Source: Hetaerina americana | Lineage: Eukaryota; Arthropoda; Insecta; Odonata; Calopterygidae | DNA length: 64,000 nt | Direction: 5' to 3' | Assembly: GCA_022747635.1 (NCBI GenBank) | Contig: JAKTNV010000009.1 | Span: 64,931,677-64,995,676 of the forward strand | Translations under genes and position numbers: made by a program | Shown here: piece after piece, positions 25,624-36,462 of the stretch | How positions within the stretch are numbered: the first letter of the stretch is position 1 | Layout: each line of letters starts with the position of its first letter | The notes under the pieces: model-generated | Databases searched by the model: none | The model's input: only the letters and a program-made list of their open reading frames with translations | What the model was told of the DNA's origin: nothing

Positions 25624-25737
25624 CGGCACCACGTCGAAATCGTAGCTTTGCTCAACTAGAGCAGCCAAGTTATGGAAGGGAGGGATTGGGGAGATGGATG
25701 AATGCAACCCGCGGCGCGCAAACGCGTGAAGGGTCAT
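25624..25737 (-). CDS. Candidate first coding exon, unknown gene
   Basis: On the minus strand an ATG at 25737-25735 opens a 38-codon frame (MTLHAFARRG at its start, ending SYDFDVVP). It runs exactly to a GTGAGT splice-donor sequence at 25623-25618, in phase 0. The segment is CpG-rich inside AT-rich surroundings. It is preceded by an open, TAG-bounded leader and a TATA/initiator-like pair at 25839-25845 and 25812. No domain or signal peptide is recognised, and the base at -3 is T, a poor start context. Plus-strand reading with a different TATA (CATATATACT, 25735-25744) cannot be excluded. Later exons were not found. Confidence 0.3.
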
Positions 25738-25807
25738 ATATACTAAAGGATATTCTAGTTCTCGGCTGGTATTCTCGGTCGGAAGGCCGGAAAAGACGAA
25801 TTGCTAG

Positions 25808-25845
25808 TCACTGAAACCTAGCTGTACTCAGCTCGAATCTTTTAA
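25808..25845 (-). promoter_or_regulatory. Candidate TATA plus initiator
   Basis: Minus strand: TTAAAAG at 25845-25839 lies about 30 nt upstream of TTTCAGTGAC. The TCAGT of that sequence fits the arthropod initiator, with +1 at about 25812. Spacing is right for a TATA/Inr core promoter, and an ATG-donor frame follows 75 nt downstream. The hexamers are individually common in AT-rich DNA, so confidence is low. Confidence 0.3.
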
Positions 25846-25859
25846 GTTATTTGTAAAAT

Positions 25860-28745
25860 TAAACTATATCCCAAACAAACATGCTATTTAAACAAATAAA
25901 ACAAAACATACTCGTCAACTTCAGTATTAGTGATCTATTGCTAATTTTTATGCAAGGAAAATTAACTAATAGGAAGGAAAAGTACGTGAAAGTTTTTTTT
26001 TAACCTACTTCCCATTATTTCTCAAAAAAATAGGTCAGGGACGGCAAAATGTGATGTTAACTATAATATTAAAAAATTAATTATCTATTATTCAACAATT
26101 AATAACCAACGAAATCATAAAAAGTATAGGCACATGAAACATTCGTTTCAATTTCAACTCCTATGTCCCTTTTATGGTCGCAAGCACTTTTCATTAAAGA
26201 GTTACCGAACACCAACTGACTTTCAAATGTAATACAATGACTACAAGAATAAAAGTCTTGGTCATTTGCGATAGTTTAAGAAAAACTCAGCATAATACTG
26301 CAGAGTATTAACAACAACTAAAAATGTGATTAGAAATACACCTCTGAAAATAAACAAATTATCTAATATGATATTGTATCCCTAAAATGGAAACCTTAAC
26401 ATGTTATACGAACTAACAGGGTACAAGGACCAAATTTTTAATATATACCAGTGACAAGTATACAGCAGACTATGGACAAAAGCTATACAGATAAACAATA
26501 TTAATAAGGAGGGATAGATGCTTAATTTACTGCTAATTTACTTAATTAGGAATAAATCTAACGTATAACGAGTTATTTATTGGCTATATTGGTGAAGACG
26601 TTATCACTATACTGGCGTAAGAAGTCATTGATTTATAAGAAAAAATTTGACGGATATTAAAATTACCGAAATAGTAATGAGCTGAACCGCGTATAAAATG
26701 GCTCAGAAAAATCAATTCTTTCGATCGACAGAATTTGATCTGCTGATAGTTTCCCTATAGAAATAAAGTACAAAATCTAAAAAATTCTCATAAAAATTCT
26801 AGATAATAAATATATACTAGATAAACATATTATTTAAGCAACACAGCCCTTATATTGGGACGCTTCAGTCGTGAGAAATTCTGCTTTCAGTATTAACATA
26901 AAAAAACATCCAACAGACACTAACTTAATAGGGCCAAATGCGAGTTCTCCGAATAAACGATATTTGTTTCCCAAATGGGACGCGTACGTTTAGGATAAAT
27001 GCTTCAATGAACTATCAACAGGTCAATAATATCACTGGTTTCCGGAGGCTAACTGCAATTTTGAATCCCTACACTAAGTAATATCTTTCTGCAATGATAT
27101 ACGCAAAACTAAAGGAATATCTATGCAAGAATGTCCTCTTAAATTCTTAAATGCCTGACTTGTTTCTTCGGATGCCTTCGAACTTAGTAATTTAAGATAA
27201 ATTAATTCACTCATATCCCAGGATGATAGCTTCATAACTTTTAATCATTAATAATAAGAAGAGTAACCTAAGTGAAACATAAATCTCTCCTAAATTTTTT
27301 AATCCATACAAATAAAACTAAGCTTACGGGGACAACTTATTGTCACGACTCACAGAAAAAAAGCTAAAATAAGCAGGCATAAAATGGAAAAAATCGAACT
27401 CATTCCCTTAAAATTAACCGAAGACGATCTTCGGATTCATCGCCATTTTATAACGCAATCAAAACAAACGACTACGTAAATTGAGGCAAACATGAAATGG
27501 GATAGAAATTTGCAAGCTCGTTAAAACACTGCAAAAACAAAAAGGCAACGGAGGAAGGAAAAAAGACTCAAAGGATACGGTGAATAAATGCGGGAAGAGT
27601 TCACCCGTGCCGACTAGGGCTTTTCACGTTGGATAAATGGCCATGCCGTGCCTCGGTGTGCAACGCAAATGACGAGGGACAGCCCTAGAAAAGACGTCTT
27701 TTGCCAGCAGTTCGGATGAAAACAATAGGTTTAACCCTGAAGATAAGAAAAGTGGGAGACGGGCATAAAATGGAGGGCCGTAAAATTTTTAATTTGCAAC
27801 AAACCCAAGCAGAAGAGAAACGTCAACGGGACTCGGTGGAACTGAGAAAGGTACTATAACATGAAAGGAAGACTTTAGGATAGAGATGAGAAATTTAAAA
27901 AAAGTATGCAAACATAGTAAAGAGCTCAAAACACAAAATAATTAGGATCTTTAAGGCTCGCCGGGCATTTGGGTCAGACACCAAAGAAATCTGACGATGT
28001 TTCTCATATAAATTTGGTATTCATAAACAGCATCTGATATTCTCAGCTTGAACCTTTTTCAGCCAAGTACCCACGGTAAAGAACGCTTCTCACAATCCTG
28101 TGACTTAGAATATTAGACCTCTCAAAGACCACATCTTAATGAGTGACAATAGAGTAGGGAAACGGGCGAGTTAAAATAGGATATGGACAAGGATACAACT
28201 TCTCGCCCAGAATATAAGTAAATGGGTAAGATTTACTGTCGACGCGATCCTGGTAACAATTTACCAGAGACGTTCTTTGCATATTGTGCATGAAAACGTG
28301 AATTATAACTGATTGGCAATATTCAGAATTGAATTAACCCTGGGCCAAGGGCATCCTCAAAACAGAAATTGCTCCCTTGCAATAAATATAAAAGACGCTC
28401 GAAAATAGTTTATTAAAACAGAGTAGGCAGGCACCTAAACTGCTAATCTTTTTGTAGAGTTTTTTCTGTCACTAAAGATAACTTTCTTCCTACTGGGATC
28501 GAGTGTTGATGACTGCGTAAGTACAATAAAAATCTGCATATGTAATGAATCACCTTGGAACTGTAGTCACCCTGTATAAGTGTAAACGAAATGGATATAA
28601 AAACGTAAGGAACTAGGGAAGAAACATTTCGAGATATTAGATAAAATACGTGGGAAAGAGACACAATCGAGAGAAGGAAGAACACTTGAAAACAATCCAT
28701 AAATGAGAGAGGGAAAGAGACCCTCGGAGACGGGTGGAAGGGTGA
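25860..28745. other. AT-rich non-coding stretch
   Basis: Nothing gene-like. A 14-bp perfect palindrome with a GACGTC core, AAAAGACGTCTTTT, sits at 27689-27702 inside a small CpG-richer patch (27600-27850). Confidence 0.5.
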
Positions 28746-28749
28746 ATAA

Positions 28750-29175
28750 CAAGCCCTATATTAATGACGAGAAGGGGGCAGGAGGAGGAATAGAAGGGGA
28801 AGGGTAAAGGGCAGTACGCGGAGAACGGAAGTGCGAAAAATGAGTCTTAAGGAGGAAATCAGAGGATGGGGCGAGGTAGGAGAAAATACTGAGGATGGTG
28901 GTGGTCTGGAAGGAGTGGGAAGAGAGATGCACCGGGCGAAGAGCGCACAGAAGGCAAATGGTGAAAAGATGGGGTATTTTAAAGGAAAATGAGGCCGAAG
29001 AAGGTTAGAATGAGAGGGTGGAGTGGATGGGGAAGGAGGCGGATGAAGTGGGAAAAATATGTATGGGCGCCTTGAATGGAGTGCATATTACTCATGGGGG
29101 GATACGGGGCACGGATGGCGGTGGAGAGGGAGGAGGGAGAATGAGTAGGGGAGGAGAGACGGCCCAAGAGAAGAC
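28750..29175. other. Purine-rich tract
   Basis: Over about 400 bp the plus strand is dominated by G and A (GGAGGAGGAATAGAAGGGG and similar). G+C is moderate and CpG is less frequent than in the islands. A pyrimidine-rich minus strand of this kind can form triplex (H-DNA) structures. Frames here are compositional. Confidence 0.5.
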
Positions 29176-30465
29176 ATTTTAGGAAATACGTGACTCGTCA
29201 AAAAAAACAGGAGGCAGGTCAAAGACTAAAGAAAAAGAGATGACGATTTCTTCCACCGGGGATAATTCGTTTTCACGAGGGTAAAGCCGTTCAGCATCTA
29301 ACCGTGTTTAAGGAAGTAAAGAAGAAAAATAGAAAATTGAAACGTGAATAGACTACAGGCAGCTGTCGGCTAAAGATTTTATCCAAGCATCAGATTTAAA
29401 ATCACGTGATGAATAAGGGACCTGAATTGTGCACACGAAAACGTCTGGATTCAACTTCAAAGAAGTACTACTTGAGAAACGTTCGAGAGATTACTAAGCA
29501 ATATGAGGTAGCTTTAGTTTGCCTTTTTAAAATAAATGTATGTACTCATTGTCACCCGCAAATATTTTCCGACATATTTAAGTTTTCTTAATTGGGAAAT
29601 TTTCTATTTATTTTTATTTGCGAAAATAATAACCAGAAGGTTTTTTAAGATATTTTATCTACTTATCATTAGTGGTAGAAGAATATCGGTTGAGGGTAGA
29701 TTTTAAATGGACCTCCCGCACTTTTATGCTCCTTAAGTCCTTATGCTCCTTAGTCTTAACTTAAGTCAAACAAAATATCCTTACACTCCATAATTCATGT
29801 TCCAATAACGCAGTCCATCAACACACGATCTAATGTAAAAATTCTGATTCGAATAAGATCCGGACAAGTAACACAACTACAATCAAAAGCACAAAAACAT
29901 GCACATGCTCCATCAATTGCGTCGAAATGCTACTTTGCTATATGCTATAACTTGTTGAAAACTGAGACAGAATTAGAATATATCTTTACAAACAAACTCC
30001 ATGTTTTATCAGCATATTAAATATTGAATTTAAACTATTTCACCATTGAATTATATTAATAACTGTGGCAGGATATGTCGCATATCTGAATTTCCGCCCT
30101 TATGTAGGTACTACTCAACTTAAAATGGCTTAAGAAACCCTTTATAGATGGAAAGTTCAGTTTACAGCGAAGGAAATCAAATTATACTTATTTTTCCTTT
30201 TTTATGTATCCTATGAAATTATTTATATATTTTTTAATTAACTATATCCACTCTTTACCGAAAGCTATAACAATGAAATTGAATTTAAACTTACAAAACG
30301 TCCTCCTTCGACTCATGGAAAAATGATTTGTAAGAACAGTGCCTCTAACGGGAATGAAACACGAAACACCGCGGAATATAGCATGCAATTGTCAGTCAAA
30401 GAAACCAGAGAAAAAAAACTAAAACACGGCAGCTGGTCACAAAAATTTCCCCCTCCTACGTAGGT
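29176..30465. other. AT-rich non-coding stretch
   Basis: A 61-codon frame at 29406-29591 lacks motifs. Near 29723-29763 a short imperfect repeat of TTATGCTCCTTA occurs twice. Otherwise nothing. Confidence 0.5.
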
Positions 30466-31279
30466 GTACATCACGCGACGATCAGCAGTAAATGGCAGTC
30501 AGGTAAGGAGATAAATTAGCTCTACCCCGAGGAAATGAAACGCACGATAATGCGATAGTGGCTATTTGCTTTAAATGGGTTAAGGCCATCGAAACCATTT
30601 TCACATATCTTTCTCTCGTCATTGTCCTCATAACTCTGCGATGGGAAGAACGGTCCCCAACTCGGTCATCGCACGCGCTACGGCCCGTGAACTCGAGGCA
30701 ACGGGGGGTTGGCAAAAACCAAAGAGGAGGTAGGCGGGACGCAAAACACACGGATCTCGCCGGAACACAACCTGTTCGAAGAACTTGGGTAGGTTGAGAC
30801 AAGACAAGAGTGGAGAGGAAAGAGGGTTTAAGAAGGGGTCAGACAACATTCGACGCTCAAAAAAACTGTCTTAACATTCTCAAGCATGTAAATCTCTGCG
30901 ATCATACCTTAGGCGTACACCGACAACTCCAATCAAAGAGACGGCAACAACACCAAAAGCAACACAGTCAGAGGCGAGGTCGGAAGAAACCACGGGATAA
31001 AATGAAAAACTGAGATGCATATCATAACTTATTCCGATAAAGAGTGAGTGGTGTGAAAATAAAAACAAGATTCCAAGAATTAAATTAAATACGGAGTACA
31101 TGAAAACATAATAAAGAGGCATTTCAAAGGCAAGGAGGAAGGACTCGAGACACGAAGAGGTTGGCAGGAACACAGAAACGCACGGGCTGAGAAAATTCTT
31201 TGGAGAAAAAAGAGCGTGAGGGAAACAGAGGAGGATGGGAGCAGAGAAACACTGAAAGATCCGACTAAACACTCAATAA

Positions 31280-31342
31280 ACACACATACGCACACAGAAA
31301 ACACTTATATAAAAGGAAGCCACACACACACACATATATATG
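31280..31342. repeat. Imperfect CA microsatellite
   Basis: Interrupted CA repeats from about 31280 are followed by a perfect (CA)7 at 31321-31334, running into TATATAT. Confidence 0.8.
31306..31316 (+). promoter_or_regulatory. Candidate TATA box
   Basis: TATATAAAAGG matches the canonical TATA consensus and sits at the edge of the CpG-rich domain, just before a CA/TA microsatellite. No convincing initiator or reading frame follows at the expected distance. A weaker CATAAAAGG is at 31961-31969 in the densest part of the island. Confidence 0.25.
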
Positions 31343-32640
31343 CGGAGGGACACTTTTCTCTGGGGGAAGGAACACGAGGGGAACACTTCATGTCAACCAC
31401 ACAGAAACGACACTTTCCGAAGAGCGACACGAAAAATTTTGCCGGTAACCACGCACAGCACCACACACGAATCGGAGACTCGATCGCTCTCGACATAACA
31501 GCACGCCGAGTCCACGTCCCGTCTCGCGCTTGAGAAGATTAATTAAGCCATCCTCAAGGCCATATATGCATATATTAAGGAGTACGAACCCCTTAGGACC
31601 GGCCCTTCATACTAACCCCCCCCCACCCAACGACAATATCTCCACCCATCCGTTTGACAACAACTGGTCCGATCCCTTACCTCCACCTGCTTCCCGGTAA
31701 CCGTGGTCTGAGGCGCCTTTACGTCGCATCTTTCCACCATGGCTTCAGCCTGCGGGGGAGGGACTACAGACGCTGTTGCCCAGTTCACGCCTTCAGTGCG
31801 TGTGCTCGTGTTGACCCACGAAACGAGCGGAGGACAGGGTGAGGCATTGGAAGGGTTGGAGGTAGGGGAGCACCTATTCGTGGGGGTGGGAGGGGGGCGA
31901 GGAGAGCCAGGGAGGAGAGGGAGAATCGCGAGGGGGGAAGGGGTGAGAGGGCGCGGCGGCCATAAAAGGAGTGGGAGGCCACGAGTCGACCGTGGGACGC
32001 CGGTGCCGGGGAAAGCGGGGTCGGTCTGGGGAGGGGCCGTCTCTAAGGCAACGGCCCCACCACACCCCCGCCCCCCTCCTCCTCGAGAGACATGCGGGGG
32101 AGGGAATGCGCGGAGAAGAGAGGGGGCGGCATGGGAGGGGAGCGGGGAGAGGGGTCGAAGGGAGACGGGCCACGGCGCATGCGTCCGAGGTCGCCCTGCC
32201 CCACCTCCCCCTCGCCGAGAGGAGTCCCCGCACTTTTATGAATGGGGACGGGGCGTAAAGGAGAACCTATTGGAAAATTCCTATTGGAATATGGTGTGCG
32301 TGTGTGGGCACTCGGGGGCGACTGCGGGCCGACAAACTGAGGTGAAGGGATTCTAACTATCCCGACTCTTCATGGGGAAATAATAAACGTCGGCGGGGGA
32401 GAGATGGAAAAAAATTCAGACGAACCGTCTCCCGCTTGAAATATAGCGCCTCGACAAAAGAGTTCGCGCCTTTGTCTGGCGTGGGCAAGGACGGGAGGGG
32501 AAGGAATTCTCGAGAGCGTGGGAGAAAGGAGAGAGGGAAAAAAGGCTACGACAGTACAAAACGAAACAAGGGGGTGAGAGAATGGCGGAACGAAGTCTAA
32601 ATGGGGAGTCACTCACTTATTGTCGTCAGATCAGAGGGCT

Positions 32641-35299
32641 ACGAGAGCTTGACCTTTATTAAGAGGTGCATTAACTACAACACTCTTAAAATGAAAATGG
32701 GTAGAAAAAATAGCGCAGAGTAGTCGAAAAAATGACACTGATCTGGTGGAAATATCAAAACGGTTCTTGTAAAATACCAAGGAAAGGAGAAGAAGTGGGA
32801 AAATTTCCATATAAATCCATTGCGAATAGTTTGGTGCAGAAAATTTTCAGGTCGAACAGTCGGTTCAATTACCCTACAAGTAAGGTTATTAAACCCACAA
32901 ATCAACAGCATGGACTTGTACGCTTGTTTCAATCAATTAATCCACAGGTTGCTCGCAGGGAAGATGTAAACAAAATAGGGATATGTCCGTAGGATCAATA
33001 AGGAAACCAGTTCTCCTTTTGTACGAGCTATGCTGAATAAAATATGATAACTTTTATCTGCAAATTTTATTGCGCAATCATTTTAAACTGTGTTATTTTG
33101 GTAGCCTATTGTATAATTTAGTATAAGTGTTATTGATTGGACTGCGTCAGTGGTAGGGCGATGCAAGTCGAACAATATTCAATTCGCCTTTGAAAACGAC
33201 GGAAGTAACATGTCACTGGATTAAAGTTTTACTTTCGAGTGAAAAAATCATTGCCCGAGGCCTATGTATAGCTAAATAAACTTATAGAGACCTCTTTCTA
33301 CCCTATGGCATACCGATAAGATCGCTTAAAATGTTAAAAGAAAGAAGGCAATCAATTTCAAAGGAAATTGGACCCGGGGTACCCGTCACTCCTTTCACGG
33401 AAGTAAACATTAATACAGCTGCTGCAACTTTGAGAGATGAATACCGTCACGAAAACAATCAGATATATCTGGCATTTAATTGGGTGCCACCTACTGGTCG
33501 GCAAAACAAAAGTTGCACTTGCTTGTGCGTAGTAGGTTTTACAAAATGAACTTTTCAATGAAATTGATACAAAACATACATTTAAAATTAGGCTACTAAT
33601 GTAACAAATGAAATTTAATTCAACACAATAAATTGTGCTAATTTACTTATTTATGAATTACTCCTAACTGAAAATCCATTACATATACGAGTCAGTCAAT
33701 TAACATCGTTAGCTCAAGAAAGATGCTTGGAGTCACATGCGATAAACAAGTTAACCCACTACTAAATGAATTAGCTTTCATAAGGACTACAGAGAGAAGG
33801 CATACTTCTATAATAGTGGATATATGTTTTGTGAGAGGGAAGGGTTAAGTAATAAATTATTCCATTTCAATGTTTGACCCCACAAATATTCAACATTAAT
33901 GCAGTGAACATTTATTTACAGCCCTTATCGGATTGACTGATTTAAGATACCTCGAACGAACCCACAATTAGCAGTTCACTCAAGAATAGCAAAACCAAAC
34001 TGTTTTAATGTGGTTTCAACAAAGGGTATACGAAAGAATAACCCCACGAATGTGATGAGTAGACAACTCCAGGAGAGAAGGGTCACGGATGTTTCGATTT
34101 CAATCCAATGCACAAAGGTGATGTTAAATGAAATCGAGATCTCCACTGGTGATATTATACATATTTTATTACTTTACATATGGCAATATATTTCATTAGG
34201 ATAAGAGCTGAATAAAGTATGATATGGTTAAACTGAGGAAATTGTATTTTACGACTGAAAACACATAAACGGTGAAGACAATTTGTTTACGACAGAAAAT
34301 GATATCAAAACATCTCTATAAATAATGAATTTTATGGTTTGAAAAATAAAATAATAGGAATTTGCTATTTTCAAATGCTTCTTACGTCCACAGAACATGA
34401 TCACGGCTTTTAATGAATGAAATCTCTCGTCATGTGACGGAATTAATTTGCGCAAAAAGAAGTATGCCCTCATCAATCGGTTGTATTAGAGTTCGAATGA
34501 GTAAAATACGAGGGCCGAGCAACCAAAATGACTACCTCACAATATTTAATGAAATCGTAGAAAAATGAGTCATTAAAGACAGAATCACTGATTGCGAGCA
34601 CTTGATGTAATTGAAATCCACTTTTTAAAATATACCCGTCTAAATCTTCTCAAAAATGAATTCGCACAGTGAACTATGAAGCAGAAATAGGAAATCAGTC
34701 AACAGCTGGGATTTAATATTGTTAACTCCACTAAAAATGAGATATCTATTATTGAAGGAAACGGATGGCCCTGAACTGGAATAATAATACGAGTAATTAT
34801 AATGGATATAGAGAAACCTTTTAGTTATTAAATAAAACATTTTTCGAACGAGCACATTCCTATATACCAATCACCTATCGCATAAATATTTTCTGCGTTT
34901 TGAGGACGTGCTGCCTTGGGCCAAGATTGAGTAAATGCACTCCGTAGCATACTTGCGTTCATCGACATCTCATCTAATTCTACAAAAGCGATTCATCAGC
35001 TTTAATAAATAAGCTACCCAGCTATTTGAACACAGCTAACATTTTTGAAGATAAATGATTAGTTTTTAATTAAATGTTCATTAAAAACTTAACACGGACG
35101 ACTACATCTTGAAACATATCACACTGAAAATTAATTTATTTTTTTTGTACATTTCATTGGTTTCCGATTCAATTGGTATTCCTCAATATTTTTATACATC
35201 CACTTCAGTGCCAAAATGAGGACGCGCTCTTACATGGTTTGAATCAATCAAACAACAACATCAGAACTCCTATAACCCACTGAGCTCAGCTAGCAGTAG
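32641..35299. other. AT-rich non-coding stretch
   Basis: Short frames (60-86 codons) at 32732, 33331, 34010 and others have no motifs. An A-box-like CAGTGGTAGGGC near 33150 has no B box downstream. Confidence 0.5.
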
Positions 35300-35686
35300 A
35301 TGTTACTCGATGGCCACGGGACTTATCGCTGCGAACATATGAATGTGGATGCTCATACCGCGAACCTGAACATCAAACTGTCATTTACTGAAGGGAGTGT
35401 TTGTGTCTACTGCTGCTCTAAATCTGTCCCTACAATAAATGAAAATGATCTGAATCCATCACGGCCAAATCGCATTTATAAAATTGACTTCCACTCGAGT
35501 ATCGGAAATTTTCTAAACCACCCAATAATTTTAACGGGGCATCGTCATCATAATCATCAGAGCAGATGCCCGTTAAAAAAAGATCAGCGAAGCGGTAAAA
35601 GGTCTCGATCAAAGGAATTAATGCATGCCTCGCGTGATTACGCCCGGCTCATCGCGCACATTGCGCCACATATATTTACAACTTAA
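35300..35686 (+). CDS. 128-codon open frame, unknown
   Basis: I do not recognise it. It is long for this AT-rich neighbourhood and of mixed composition (several Cys in CVYCCSKSVP, His-rich middle GHRHHNHQ). The middle encodes a hairpin-forming segment and is also open on the opposite strand (35430-35612, 60 codons with an acidic SDDYDDD). No domain, signal peptide or splice context is seen. It may be chance or a decayed repeat. Confidence 0.2.
   Translation: MLLDGHGTYRCEHMNVDAHTANLNIKLSFTEGSVCVYCCSKSVPTINENDLNPSRPNRIYKIDFHSSIGNFLNHPIILTGHRHHNHQSRCPLKKDQRSGKRSRSKELMHASRDYARLIAHIAPHIFTT
35529..35578. repeat. Inverted repeat (hairpin)
   Basis: TTTTAACGGGGCATC (35529-35543) pairs with GATGCCCGTTAAAA (35565-35578), a 14-bp stem with one bulged G, around a 21-nt ATC-rich loop. 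Arms this GC-mixed are unlikely to be chance in this composition. The function is unknown. Confidence 0.7.
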
Positions 35687-35689
35687 CCT

Positions 35690-36433
35690 TTCGAAGGCGT
35701 CCCATTGGATCGCTTTGTACAACGACTAGGCTTGACTTTTATTTGCCAATGCGATGGCGCGTGAGTTTAAACAGACCGTTCGGTACACAGAGAGGGGAAA
35801 GGATTTTCATAATGACAAACGACAGGGATTGAATGCACACTCATCCCGAGAGGAGAGAAGGCACGAAGGGAAGGGGTGCGTCGCAGTGTAAGGGCGGTGG
35901 CAGTTGCGAATAAAGGCGAAAGTGCCAGAGAACATTCGGTACGTACAAAGGTTCGCGAAAGACGCTTAGGGTTGAGGGGGTGGGAATCATGGAAGCCAAT
36001 GATGAAAAAAGGAAAAGCTAAAAGATAAGGAAAATATCCACAGCAACATATTACGGCCCTCCAAGCTCACAAAGGAGTTTTTGATTGGGGGAACTGTTAA
36101 CACTAGCTTCAAAGAATAATTAATGAAAGAAAAGAATCGTACGAAACGGAGGGATCCTTTCGACGAAGAACATTCGCCTATATATAAAACTGAAACGGAA
36201 TAAAATGTAACCGGTGGCCAGAAGACCAGAAATATTATTACCAGAGTTAAAAGGAATTGTGAATACGAAAAACCCAGCACCACTTCCTCGGTGCTCCTAA
36301 ATTAACTTACTCCCTACCACGTTAACCTACGCTACCCTGCACAAACTACGACAGTTTTAATTTAAACACATTATTTCTCTTCCAATTTCTTCTTTGAGTA
36401 AAAATTAACTTCGAAATAATAACCTAAAAAATT
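35690..36433. other. Non-coding stretch
   Basis: A modestly GC-richer patch at 35750-35970, then AT-rich. A 98-codon minus frame at 35987-36283 is Phe/Ser/Val-rich antisense of purine-rich DNA. Confidence 0.5.
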
Positions 36434-36462
36434 TCATTTCTTTACGTACGTGAAAGAAATGA
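36434..36462. repeat. Near-perfect palindrome around ACGTACGTG
   Basis: TCATTTCTTT (36434-36443) and AAAGAAATGA (36453-36462) are perfect 10-bp inverted arms around ACGTACGTG, itself palindromic except for the last base. It could be a dimeric protein-binding site or a cruciform. No gene is adjacent. Confidence 0.8.

Larger units (their letters stand above)
30470..32640. other. Large CpG-rich domain
   Basis: The largest GC-rich block in the window. Sub-blocks are at 30640-30810, 31380-31530 and, densest, 31740-32360. The plus strand is strongly G-rich at 31810-32170. Frames up to 205 codons (31739-32356) are Gly/Arg/Pro low-complexity, are opposed by open minus frames, and show no domain. Two TATA-like sequences lie within it. 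It is a candidate regulatory island for a nearby gene, which is not visible here. Confidence 0.55.

Noticed and set aside
31739..32356. 205-codon plus-strand frame in the CpG-rich domain
   Set aside because: Gly/Arg/Pro low complexity, opposed by open frames on the minus strand, no domain. Explained by G-rich composition.
33140..33180. Possible tRNA gene or SINE head (CAGTGGTAGGGC)
   Set aside because: Only an A-box-like sequence; no B box or foldable T arm within the expected distance.
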